9,761 nucleotides of DNA from Bacteroidota bacterium (GCA_028876035.1 JAGWTK010000119.1:1-9761), one strand, 5' to 3'; positions 1-7,366 are shown, counted from the stretch's first letter. Notes: generated by a model from the letters alone, not told the origin. Numbers and translations are program-made.

Positions 1-35
1 GTCAAAATAAACTGTGACAAAAACAAAAGTTTACA

Positions 36-1055
36 ATGAGAATAAGAGGCGTTACTTATGATACAGGGTTTATCAACAATGGAGTGACGACCAAAGAGCT
101 GTTCGATGAAACAACGATCGCCAGGGAGATGGAAATCATCAAAGATCACCTGCATTGCAACGCTGTTAGGATAACCGGTGGTGATGCGGACAGGTTGGAG
201 AAAACAGCAATCCTGGCAGCCAGCGCTGGGCTGGAAGTTTGGTATTGTCCATTTACTTGTGATTTAGATATTCAGGAACTGCAAAATTTTCTGCTGGATG
301 CTGCCACCAGAGCTGAAAAGATCCGGGCTTCCGGTGCTTCCATTGTGTTTCTAACAGGGTCTGAGATAAGTCTGACAACAAAAGGATTTTTCTCCGGCGA
401 TTCGTTCAATGACCGTGTCGCATCGTTGAAAGACCCGCTGCAACTGCGGACGAAAATGCCTTCCATGCGCGCTGCTATTGCCGATTTTTTTAACCGAACC
501 ATACCCCTTATCCGCGAGCGTTTCCATGGAAAGATCAGCTACGCGAGTTTACCTTTCGAGTCGGTCGACTGGAGTCTGTTCGATATCATCGCAACAGACG
601 GTGCTTATAAAACTGCGGCAAATGCAGCTATATACGAACAGGCCATGATCAATTTTGCAAGCCAGGGCAAGCCTGCAGCTATTACAGAATTTGGCTGCGG
701 CAGTTACGAAAGAGCGGCTGCCAATGCCGGACAGGGAATCTGGATGGTAGAATGGAAAGATGGCAGGCCCATACAACTGAAAGAACCTTTAAAAAGAGAC
801 GAAGGCGAGCAGGTCAGGTATATGCTCGAATCGCTGGAAACTTTTCAGAAAGCAAACATGGATGCGGTTTTTCTTACCTGCTTTGCATCCTACCATTTAC
901 CCTTCCGGGAAGATCCGTTGTTGGATCTGGACATGACCAGCTATGGTATAGTGAAAGTATATGACGACAGACAAGGTTTACGTTTTCCCGATATGCGCTG
1001 GGATCCAAAAGAATCCTTCGACGCAGTTGCATCCGCATTCAAAAATCTGGAGTAG
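36..1055 (+). CDS. TIM-barrel glycoside-hydrolase-like protein ('abortive infection protein' family)
   Basis: The 339-residue protein has no signal peptide or membrane segment, so it is probably cytoplasmic. It opens with RGVTYDTGF and continues with alternating strand and helix segments (VRITGG at about residues 44-49, then GLEVWYCPFTCDL, IVFLTGSE, KISYASLPFE, IIATDGAY, PAAITEFGCG and DAVFLTCFASYHLPF), a pattern that fits a (beta/alpha)8 barrel. Glu110 in the TGSE strand and Glu218 in the ITEFG strand sit where clan GH-A retaining glycosidases keep their acid/base and nucleophile; that assignment is inference. From memory, close relatives occur in actinobacteria and Bacteroidota and are often named 'abortive phage infection protein', a label that nothing visible here supports. 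The ATG at 36 is followed directly by the conserved N-terminal motif, and length agrees with the family. Substrate is unknown. A GNAT gene follows 53 bases downstream, apparently with its own promoter. Confidence 0.85.
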   Translation: MRIRGVTYDTGFINNGVTTKELFDETTIAREMEIIKDHLHCNAVRITGGDADRLEKTAILAASAGLEVWYCPFTCDLDIQELQNFLLDAATRAEKIRASGASIVFLTGSEISLTTKGFFSGDSFNDRVASLKDPLQLRTKMPSMRAAIADFFNRTIPLIRERFHGKISYASLPFESVDWSLFDIIATDGAYKTAANAAIYEQAMINFASQGKPAAITEFGCGSYERAAANAGQGIWMVEWKDGRPIQLKEPLKRDEGEQVRYMLESLETFQKANMDAVFLTCFASYHLPFREDPLLDLDMTSYGIVKVYDDRQGLRFPDMRWDPKESFDAVASAFKNLE

Positions 1056-1090
1056 TCAGGTTCCTGCTATCGAAATCAGGCACACCAACC

Positions 1091-1098
1091 TACCTTTG
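1091..1098 (+). promoter_or_regulatory. Bacteroidota -7 promoter box before the GNAT gene
   Basis: TACCTTTG matches the phylum's -7 consensus TAnnTTTG exactly and is followed by CA, a common continuation in these genomes. No clear TTTG (-33) element stands 19-21 bases upstream. Transcription would start near 1104-1106, which leaves almost no leader before the TTG at 1109 and about 20 bases before the GTG at 1124. Confidence 0.5.
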
Positions 1099-1108
1099 CA
1101 GCTCAACA

Positions 1109-1840
1109 TTGTTTCCATCAATCGTGGCCGAAACAGCTTTTCACCCGCTCGACAATCCTATTTGGAATGCATTGATTACAACAAACCGACATATGTCGGA
1201 AGGAAATCAGGTAGCAAAATATTTCCGGCGCGATATCGGCTGGTTCGCCGGCATGGAAACATACAACGCCGAAAACCTCCTACAGCTTGGCACATTCTTC
1301 TCTCCGCCCACACGTGTAATTCTATTCACGGAAGAAAAAATTATTCCGCCTGGTTGCTGGGAAATAAAGCTGGAAAGAGCACTTTTCCAAATGATACACG
1401 AACAACCCGGAGACCTGGCACCAAAAGATGCGGAGATAGTCCCGCTAGGCGACGAGCACATTCCCGCCATGCTGAAACTGACAGAACTAACCAAACCAGG
1501 ACCATTTTTCAGCCGCACTATTGAGTTTGGGAATTATGAAGGAATCATCCGCGATGGTCAGCTTGTTGCCATGGCCGGTCATCGGCTCCAGCCTTTTCAT
1601 TATACAGAGTTGAGTGCCGTTTGCACCCATCCCAATCATACCGGCAAGGGATACGCCGGGAGGTTGTTACAGCAACAATTAGCGATGGTGCATAGCGCCG
1701 GACGTATCCCCTTTCTTCATGTATACCCCGACAACACCAGCGCCATCAGCGTGTACCAGCGGCTGGGCTTCCATGTTAGAAAAGAAATGGTTGTGTACTC
1801 CCTGGAGAAAAAAGCGCCGGGTATCGCTTCATGTTATTAA
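1109..1840 (+). CDS. GNAT family N-acetyltransferase (FR47-like)
   Basis: This is a predicted acetyl-CoA-dependent N-acetyltransferase; the acceptor is unknown. The C-terminal half carries the GNAT fold. CTHPNHTGKGYAGRLL supplies the pyrophosphate-binding loop (Gly179-Lys180-Gly181-Tyr182-Ala183-Gly184 in this numbering). FLHVYPDNTSAISVYQRLGF is the conserved motif B region ending in the usual Tyr-x-x-x-Gly-Phe. The N-terminal half (HPLDNPIWNAL and onward) is the leader domain found in FR47-like members of this size. The first in-frame ATG (1193) would remove that conserved segment, so I place the start upstream at TTG 1109; GTG 1124 is an equally reasonable choice. No Shine-Dalgarno sequence is present. 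The gene lies 53 bases after the TIM-barrel gene in the same direction but has its own promoter box, so it may be separately expressed. Confidence 0.85.
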   Translation: MFPSIVAETAFHPLDNPIWNALITTNRHMSEGNQVAKYFRRDIGWFAGMETYNAENLLQLGTFFSPPTRVILFTEEKIIPPGCWEIKLERALFQMIHEQPGDLAPKDAEIVPLGDEHIPAMLKLTELTKPGPFFSRTIEFGNYEGIIRDGQLVAMAGHRLQPFHYTELSAVCTHPNHTGKGYAGRLLQQQLAMVHSAGRIPFLHVYPDNTSAISVYQRLGFHVRKEMVVYSLEKKAPGIASCY

Positions 1841-1904
1841 AGGAAAGCATCTTTTCCCGCGACGCAGGCAAACACGGTGATCAACGAAATAAGCGACAAT
1901 CGCC

Positions 1905-1912
1905 TAACTTTA
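1905..1912 (+). promoter_or_regulatory. Possible -7 promoter box before the M1 aminopeptidase
   Basis: TAACTTTA differs from TAnnTTTG only at the last base. It would put the transcription start near 1919, about 17 bases before the ATG at 1936. No -33 TTTG is present at the expected distance, so support is modest. Confidence 0.3.
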
Positions 1913-1935
1913 AGGCTATACCATAAAAATAATCC

Positions 1936-4452
1936 ATGCTGCCTCGTTCCCTGTCCCTGCTGTGTGTATCCATCTTTGTTTGTACTTCACTGTGCGCCCA
2001 GGCCCCCGAAACCGGCGTATCGGCAACATTGGCAGGAGCCAGGAAAAAATCAATTCAACAACCCATCTATACACTCCAATTTACCATTCCTGCTGAAAAA
2101 GAAAAAGCCATCAGCGCAAATGAAACAATCGCATTTACGTTGGTAAACGCTGTTGCCAACAGCCTGGCGATCGACTTTAAGCAGGCGTCTGATCATCTTT
2201 TGTCGTTACAAGTGAATGATAAACCGGCTGCCATCATACATCGGCAGGAACATATTCTGATCGCCCCGTCGTTATTACAAAAAGGCACGAACCGGATTCG
2301 CATCGGATTCATCGCCGGCAACGAATCCCTGAACCGGAATAACGATTACCTGTATGCGCTTTTTGTACCGGATCGCGCCCGTACGGTGTTTCCCTGCTTC
2401 GACCAACCTGATCTGAAAGCCGTTTTTAACCTAAGCCTGCTGGTTCCCAAAGGATGGCAGGCCCTCGCGAACGCCGTTCTGAAAGATTCCTCATCGACGG
2501 AAACCTCCACCTATTACCAATTCGCACCCAGCGATACCCTGCCCACCTACCTATTTTCTTTCACTGCCGGGGAATATGCTGTCGCTGAGCAAGGAGGCAT
2601 GCGCTTCCTCTACCGGGAAAACGACAGCGCAAAAATCGCCCGAAGTGTGGATTCTGTATTCAGGTTGCACCGCGAAGCGATACAGTTCTTATCTGGTTGG
2701 ACCGGCATACCCTTCCCCTTTCAAAAGGTGGGCTTTGTTGCGATCCCTGCTTTCCAGTTTGGCGGCATGGAACATCCCGGCGTGGTACAGTACAATGCAC
2801 CGGGTCTTTTTCTCGACGGTACGGCAACTAAAGACCAGCTAATCGCACGCAGCAGCGTCATTGCGCATGAAACCGCCCACATGTGGTTTGGCGACCTGGT
2901 GACCATGCAATGGTTCAACGACGTGTGGATGAAAGAAGTGTTCGCCAATTTTATGGCCGACAAAGTCAGTGGCCAGTTGATGGGAAGGGAAACATTCAAC
3001 CAAAAGTTTTTGCTCGATCATACACCCGCTGCTTTCGGTATTGATCGTACACCGGGGGCCAATCCCATCCGGCAACAACTCGACAACCTGCAGGAAGCAG
3101 GTACGATGTACGGAAACATTATCTACCACAAAGCACCCATCATGATGCGCCAACTGGAATTGCTGATGGGCGAAAAACCCTTCCAGGCCGGCGTGCGCGA
3201 ATACCTCGCCCGTTACCGGTACAGCAATGCAACCTGGGATGATCTGATCGGAATCCTCGCACATCATACCACCGCCGATCTCCTCCAATGGAACAAAGTT
3301 TGGGCCTACCGCCCCGGCCGACCCGTATTCAGCTATCAAATCATTAACAACGTATTGACGATACAACAAAATGCAGAAAACGGTGCACCTGCCAACTGGC
3401 CACAGCAATTTGAGATTGCACTGCTATATGGAGATAGTAGTCAAACAAAGCAGGTAACAATGAACACAGGCGAACTTACAGTACCCCTGTCTAAACGCCC
3501 GGATGCCATTCTTTTCAATAGCGGCGGAGAAGGGTACGGACTCTTCCCTGCATTTGTGAGTGATAGAATATATACACTTCAAAACCCGGTACAACGGGCC
3601 GCTGCCTATATCAACGCCTATGAAAATATGCTTGCGGGCAGCAAACTTTCGGCTGAGATGCTGATCCAATTTTTGAGCAAAGGCCTGGTTAGGGAAACCA
3701 ATGAACTCAACCTCCGCCTGATTGCCGGGTATTGCAGTCACCTGTTCTGGCAATTCCTTCCACCGGCTAAGCGCGAAATCCTCGGTACCGCATTGGAGCA
3801 GACTTTATGGTTGGCTATGGAACGACAAAAAGAAACAAACAATAAAAAAATCCTGTTCCAGGCATTCAGCGGGATCTTTACCAGCAGTGCGGCATTTAAC
3901 AAACTGAAAAATATCTGGCAACAAAAGCAGCCACCCGAAGGAATTAAATTGTCGGAAGATGACTACACTTCGCTGGCCTGTGCACTCGCACTTCGTGCAG
4001 ATACCGCCAATACATTCGTCCGGGAACAAGTTGAAAGAATCAGCAACCCCGATAGAAAAGCCAGGTTGTTATTCCTGATGCCAGCACTTTCACCCGATTC
4101 ACTGCTGCGGGACCAGTTTTTTGAAAGTTTGCATGATCTGAACAACCGCAGAAAAGAAGCCTGGGTCGGTTCAGCATTATCGTATCTCAACCATCCGCTT
4201 CGTCAGCATACATTCGAAAAACACCTGCCCGAGTCGCTCAACATGCTCGAAACAATTCAGCAAACCGGTGATATCTTCTTTCCGCAGAACTGGCTAGGAT
4301 CTATTTTTGGCAACTACCAGTCACCTGCTGCCTGGAAAATCGTTGAAACATTTTTGCAGGCGCATCCCAATTACAATCCGAAACTCAAAGCGAAAATTTT
4401 ACAGTCAACAGACAACCTGCACCGCGCAGCGTTGTTGTCGGCACTACACTAA
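1936..4452 (+). CDS. Exported M1 family zinc aminopeptidase
   Basis: This is a metallopeptidase that should remove N-terminal residues from peptides, acting outside the cytoplasm. An N-terminal hydrophobic signal (about residues 3-22) ends in LCAQA, with likely cleavage by signal peptidase I; there is no proper lipobox. The N-terminal beta domain includes the CFDQPDLKAVF block typical of M1. The substrate-anchoring exopeptidase motif reads GGMEH (residues 276-280) in place of the classical GAMEN. The zinc site is His311-Glu312-x-x-His315 followed after 18 residues by Glu334, in the context HMWFGDLVTMQWFNDVW. Tyr397 in IIYHKAP is the likely transition-state tyrosine. From about residue 530 onward the sequence is helical, resembling the C-terminal helical domain of ERAP/APN-type enzymes. 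The 838-residue length is normal. All catalytic residues are present. The stop lies 9 bases from the convergent recombinase stop, with no visible terminator between. Confidence 0.95.
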   Translation: MLPRSLSLLCVSIFVCTSLCAQAPETGVSATLAGARKKSIQQPIYTLQFTIPAEKEKAISANETIAFTLVNAVANSLAIDFKQASDHLLSLQVNDKPAAIIHRQEHILIAPSLLQKGTNRIRIGFIAGNESLNRNNDYLYALFVPDRARTVFPCFDQPDLKAVFNLSLLVPKGWQALANAVLKDSSSTETSTYYQFAPSDTLPTYLFSFTAGEYAVAEQGGMRFLYRENDSAKIARSVDSVFRLHREAIQFLSGWTGIPFPFQKVGFVAIPAFQFGGMEHPGVVQYNAPGLFLDGTATKDQLIARSSVIAHETAHMWFGDLVTMQWFNDVWMKEVFANFMADKVSGQLMGRETFNQKFLLDHTPAAFGIDRTPGANPIRQQLDNLQEAGTMYGNIIYHKAPIMMRQLELLMGEKPFQAGVREYLARYRYSNATWDDLIGILAHHTTADLLQWNKVWAYRPGRPVFSYQIINNVLTIQQNAENGAPANWPQQFEIALLYGDSSQTKQVTMNTGELTVPLSKRPDAILFNSGGEGYGLFPAFVSDRIYTLQNPVQRAAAYINAYENMLAGSKLSAEMLIQFLSKGLVRETNELNLRLIAGYCSHLFWQFLPPAKREILGTALEQTLWLAMERQKETNNKKILFQAFSGIFTSSAAFNKLKNIWQQKQPPEGIKLSEDDYTSLACALALRADTANTFVREQVERISNPDRKARLLFLMPALSPDSLLRDQFFESLHDLNNRRKEAWVGSALSYLNHPLRQHTFEKHLPESLNMLETIQQTGDIFFPQNWLGSIFGNYQSPAAWKIVETFLQAHPNYNPKLKAKILQSTDNLHRAALLSALH

Positions 4453-4455
4453 CGG

Positions 4456-4466
4456 ACGGTTTTAAT
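4456..4466 (+). repeat. Left copy of imperfect 11-bp direct repeat flanking the recombinase
   Basis: ACGGTTTTAAT begins 3 bases after the peptidase stop and overlaps the recombinase stop codon. It matches ACCGTTTTAAT at 5541-5551 in 10 of 11 positions, in the same orientation. The similarity does not extend outward. It could be an attachment-site remnant or chance. Confidence 0.3.
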
Positions 4467-5442
4467 TCCAAAGTCTCAATTGTGCTCCGGACCGCATGCT
4501 GCACCGTACGAATTGTTCCAGCTCCCTCACGGCATGGGCCCTGGAATCAGTAGTAGTGGCCGGCTGAATTCTATCGAACGGAGAAACAACATTCATTCTG
4601 CTTGCATGGCAAATATGAAAATAGACCATGGTTGTACTGAGGTGTGCATGCCCCAGCAGTTCTTTAATGGTTACTACATTGGTGCCACTTTCCAACAGGT
4701 GGGTGGCAAAAGAATGGCGGAATGTGCGGCATGAATAATGAAAGCCCTGCCATCCCATTTTCCGGATATACTTTTGCACCAAGTGCTGTACGGTACGAAT
4801 CGTTAGCGCCAACCCGGCTTTCGTCCCTTCAAATAAAAATTCCTGCGGTTTGTACTTCATGCAATAAACATTGAGCTCTTCAAGCAGGTGTTGCGGGAGA
4901 ATCGTAAACCGGTCTTTGCATCCTTTCCCCGCTACAACTTTTATCTGCGATGCCGCTGGATCGATATCCCGCAGCCGGAGATTGCACAATTCCGACACCC
5001 TCAGTCCGCTTCCATAAAACAAGGAGATGATCATTTTGTGCTTTATGTTTTTAACGCAGGATAGCAGTGCTGCCACCTGGTCAATATTCAAAATATTTGG
5101 CAATCGATGCTGAGGCCTGGGGTACAAATGAGATGGAATCGTAAACGGTGCGGACAGAATATTTTTATACAGGAAACTGCAGGCCTGTACTACTTGCCTG
5201 CATTTATCCCTCCCTACCAAATGTTCCCGGATAATATAATTCAGATAAGCAACTACCTGCTCTTCACCAATGGAATCGACTGGGAGCTGGCTGTAGCATC
5301 CAAAGAGGTACCGAATCTCTCTTGCATAATTACAAACCGTTCTGGGAGAATAATGACGGGCTGTAAGTGTGTCTTTCAATAGCTGTAAAACTTGTGCCGC
5401 GTCTTCTCGTAGAATACAGGCAGCAAACTCATTTCGTTTCAT
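4462..5442 (-). CDS. Tyrosine recombinase (XerC/D-like, IS91-associated type), lone copy
   Basis: The protein is a site-specific DNA recombinase of 326 residues, counted from the ATG at 5442. An in-frame ATG at 5511 would add 23 residues with no family-like character. The N-terminal core-binding domain (about residues 10-100, with ARHYSPRTVCNYAREI) precedes the catalytic domain. Visible catalytic positions are Arg148 (GSGLRVSEL), Lys173 (AGKGCKDR), Arg242 (FRHSFATHLL), His265 (LLGHAHLSTT) and the nucleophile Tyr274 (VYFHI). Residue 239, normally the His of His-x-x-Arg, is Arg. The tail SPFDRI is typical of the recombinases that sit beside IS91-like transposases in Bacteroidota, but no transposase gene is present here. 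The gene converges on the M1 peptidase with a 9-base gap, suggesting insertion or rearrangement. It looks intact and could still be active. Confidence 0.9.
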   Translation of the reverse strand: MKRNEFAACILREDAAQVLQLLKDTLTARHYSPRTVCNYAREIRYLFGCYSQLPVDSIGEEQVVAYLNYIIREHLVGRDKCRQVVQACSFLYKNILSAPFTIPSHLYPRPQHRLPNILNIDQVAALLSCVKNIKHKMIISLFYGSGLRVSELCNLRLRDIDPAASQIKVVAGKGCKDRFTILPQHLLEELNVYCMKYKPQEFLFEGTKAGLALTIRTVQHLVQKYIRKMGWQGFHYSCRTFRHSFATHLLESGTNVVTIKELLGHAHLSTTMVYFHICHASRMNVVSPFDRIQPATTTDSRAHAVRELEQFVRCSMRSGAQLRLWN

Positions 5443-5540
5443 GGTAGTAGTATTTGAATAAAATGCGGGGAAGATAGGCAGGTTAGCCAGGGCAGATACA
5501 GACTGATGCACGGGAAAAGCGATCCCTGGCCCTCAGCGTG

Positions 5541-5551
5541 ACCGTTTTAAT
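5541..5551 (+). repeat. Right copy of imperfect 11-bp direct repeat flanking the recombinase
   Basis: ACCGTTTTAAT lies about 100 bases upstream of the recombinase start and pairs with 4456-4466 (10 of 11 identical, same orientation). Together the copies would bound a unit of about 1.1 kb that contains only the recombinase gene. Confidence 0.3.
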
Positions 5552-5645
5552 GCGCGTCAACCAGATGAACAGTTGCTGCTATCCAGGGGCCACTGGTGTT
5601 ATTTCATCGTTATTTCATTGACCGGGCATACGGAAACTTCCCCCA

Positions 5646-6524
5646 ATGCGTTTTATTCGCGTACCACTTGAAATGCAACAAAGCCGCTGCCTTCATTGCC
5701 TATACCTGGCCGTTTTATTTATTGCCTTGTCACCCTGCACCTCACTTGCGCAGGAGAAAGTCTTGCTGAACGGATTTGCACACAACGATTACTGGCACAA
5801 ACGCCCTTTATTCGATGCACTCGATCGTGGCTTCACCCATGTAGAAGCAGATGTATACCTTCGCCGGCACCAGTTGCGGGTGGGACATCTGCCCCTGTTT
5901 CTGAAAAGTTCACGCACGCTCGAAAGCCTCTACCTGGAGCCTATTGCCAACCGCCTGCGCGAACGGAGCCATTGCCGGGAGGCCATCGACTCGATTGTAC
6001 TTACCATCGATTTCAAGTCACGCAGCGTACGCACCTATCACATGCTCAACACACTCATCACCCGCTATAAACCTTTCTTATCTTCCTGTGAAAATGGCCG
6101 CGTTGTGTTTCGCGAACTCACCCTTGTGATAACAGGCCACCGGCCACTGCAGCAACTCTCTACAGGCAATGAACGGTTTGTTTTTGCCGATGGCGATTTA
6201 CGGTTGATGAAACCCGGACAAACCAATCCATCGCTTTTCTTAATGGCCAGTTGCCGCTATTCCAATCTTTTGAGCTGGAAGGGCCGCGGCCCGGTTACAG
6301 GTTTTGAACTCGCCCGGTTAAAGTTGCTGGTAGACAACGCCCATCGGATCGGACTCAAAGTGCGGCTCTGGGCATCGCCGGAAAAACAGGAAGTATGGGC
6401 ACTGCTAAGGAATTGCGGGGTAGACTTAATTAATACGAACAAGCTCGACAAACTACGGCAATACCTGGACGGCGACGAGGAAGGAAATATGAACGGAACC
6501 ATTATCGGTGACTATCAGCCTTAG
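5646..6524 (+). CDS. Exported PLC-like/GDPD-like phosphodiesterase (AIM6-type)
   Basis: This is a predicted phosphodiesterase of the PI-PLC/glycerophosphodiesterase TIM-barrel superfamily; its substrate cannot be told from sequence. A signal peptide ends at about SLAQ (residue 36), so it should act in the periplasm or outside. The ATG at 5646 gives a long n-region; Met10 (5673) would give a more ordinary signal peptide. The active-site pattern follows the GDPD layout: His46 in AHNDYW, Glu67-x-Asp69 in VEADVYL and His81 in VGHLP. Asp122 in TIDFKS and an acidic ADGDLR strand come next. The C-terminal LWASPEKQEVW and GVDLINTNKL match the Trp-containing strand and the final 'Gly-Val-Asp-x-Ile-x-Thr' strand of GDPD barrels. 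HND in place of HRG and the extra Asn-Asp are what relate it to the AIM6-like branch. The length of 292 residues is complete. Neighbours give no pathway hint. Confidence 0.8.
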   Translation: MRFIRVPLEMQQSRCLHCLYLAVLFIALSPCTSLAQEKVLLNGFAHNDYWHKRPLFDALDRGFTHVEADVYLRRHQLRVGHLPLFLKSSRTLESLYLEPIANRLRERSHCREAIDSIVLTIDFKSRSVRTYHMLNTLITRYKPFLSSCENGRVVFRELTLVITGHRPLQQLSTGNERFVFADGDLRLMKPGQTNPSLFLMASCRYSNLLSWKGRGPVTGFELARLKLLVDNAHRIGLKVRLWASPEKQEVWALLRNCGVDLINTNKLDKLRQYLDGDEEGNMNGTIIGDYQP

Positions 6525-6581
6525 TAGAAATCAGTTAAACGCTGTAAGCGCATTCTATCCAAAGACTCAGGAAACCAACCG

Positions 6582-6607
6582 ACCTCGCCTTTTTTGCAGG
6601 AAGAGGT
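6582..6607. terminator. Imperfect hairpin between convergent genes
   Basis: ACCTC (6582-6586) pairs with GAGGT (6603-6607), and CCT (6588-6590) with AGG (6598-6600), around a 7-base T-rich loop. It lies between the phosphodiesterase stop and the leftward regulator's stop, where a two-way terminator would be expected. Neither side has a U-tract, so this is weak evidence. Confidence 0.3.
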
Positions 6608-6630
6608 ATTGCATACTGGCATCTGCAGCA

Positions 6631-7185
6631 CTATAAACTCTGAATCGTACTTCTTACCAACCGAAGCTTTTTAAAATGAGAAGCAGCCAAACCCGTCACC
6701 TGCCGAAACTGTTTCGACAAGTGCGACACGCTGCTGTAGTCCAGCTTTTTTGCAATCTCGGTTAGTGTTAATCCTTCAAGCACCAGCAATTCCTTTACTT
6801 TTTCAATGCGCAAAGAAATCGCATACTGTTCTACGGTAGATGCCTGCATCGCAGAGAAATAAGAAGAAAGATAAGAGTAGTCCATTTTAAGCTTGCGACT
6901 CAGGTAATCCGACATGTTCACACGGATGCTTTTTTTATGGGCAATATAGTCGGCAATGGCAGCTTTTATTTTATCGGCCATAATGCCTTCTTTCGACTGA
7001 ACGAGTTCCAGTCCGGCCTTTTTAATCGCGCTGGCAAACTCCTTTTGCTTTTTCTCACTCAATGCCTGTTTCACCTCGGCCTCGCCCAACTCTACTTTTA
7101 CAGGGTTTGCACCAATCGCTTCGAGCTCCTCCTTTACCACCACTTTACAGCTCTCACAGGCCATATTCTTTATATACAATTTCAT
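6631..7185 (-). CDS. AraC-type regulator with N-terminal HMA (MxCxxC) domain
   Basis: This 184-residue protein appears to be a one-piece transcriptional regulator. Residues 1-64 look like a heavy-metal-associated domain. MKLYIKNMACESC has the MxCxxC metal-binding motif (Met8, Cys10, Cys13) right after the first strand, followed by a helix (VVVKEELEAIG), two strands, and a closing FASAIKKAGLELV helix-strand. Residues from about 80 to 180 form the two helix-turn-helix units of AraC/XylS proteins, with LTLTEIAKKLDYSSVSHLSKQFRQVTG as the second unit and recognition helix. There is no classic AraC sugar-binding cupin. The HMA part suggests sensing of copper or another soft metal, or of thiol redox state; that is inference, as no metal-transport gene is next to it. 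It is transcribed divergently from the PAS histidine kinase across 270 bases and converges with the phosphodiesterase gene. Confidence 0.88.
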   Translation of the reverse strand: MKLYIKNMACESCKVVVKEELEAIGANPVKVELGEAEVKQALSEKKQKEFASAIKKAGLELVQSKEGIMADKIKAAIADYIAHKKSIRVNMSDYLSRKLKMDYSYLSSYFSAMQASTVEQYAISLRIEKVKELLVLEGLTLTEIAKKLDYSSVSHLSKQFRQVTGLAASHFKKLRLVRSTIQSL

Positions 7186-7204
7186 ATTGCCGGGCTTAAA
7201 GACC

Positions 7205-7212
7205 CGAAAATA
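7205..7212 (-). promoter_or_regulatory. Possible -7 promoter box for the HMA-AraC gene
   Basis: On the minus strand TATTTTCG matches TAnnTTTG in all but one position. It would start transcription near 7198, roughly 13 bases before the ATG. A short imperfect palindrome, GGGTCTTTAAGCCC on this strand (7191-7204), lies at the predicted start site and could be an operator. No -33 element is evident. Confidence 0.25.
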
Positions 7213-7366
7213 TTAAAAACTGATAAAATCGTTGTTGTATAATTTTTGGAAAGGATGACAAGATTTTCAAACACCGTATGAATTTAACAGGGCAATAGCA
7301 TGGAAGCCAAAAAACTATGCATCAAAAATGAAATGGATTCCGGGCAGGCGCGCTAATTCAATAATC

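Noticed and set aside
36..1055. Calling the first gene a phage-defence (Abi) protein
   Set aside because: The name comes only from database labels for the family; no partner gene, toxin motif or defence-island context is present.
961..1524. Plus-strand 187-codon ORF overlapping the TIM-barrel and GNAT genes
   Set aside because: It is out of frame with two well-supported genes, and its Arg/Thr/Ser-rich translation shows no domain.
1843..1858. GGAAAG-CATC-TTTTCC hairpin directly after the GNAT stop codon, possibly a terminator
   Set aside because: The stem is only six pairs, A/T-rich with one G-T pair, and no U-tract follows; too weak to call.
2839..3408. Leftward 189-codon ORF inside the M1 aminopeptidase
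   Set aside because: It lies antisense to the zinc-site region of a clearly real gene; the His- and Val-rich composition is what the complementary frame of that region gives.
5522..5594. CCCTGG and CCAGGG inverted repeats upstream of the phosphodiesterase gene, considered as recombinase inverted ends
   Set aside because: Only six bases pair over a loop of about 50 bases, with no extension and no matching copy on the other side of the recombinase.
7300..7356. An 18-codon plus-strand ORF whose KLCIKN resembles the KLYIKN start of the neighbouring HMA-AraC protein
   Set aside because: The match covers six residues, the codons differ at several positions, and the orientation is opposite. Chance is the simplest explanation and there is no leader or conservation evidence.
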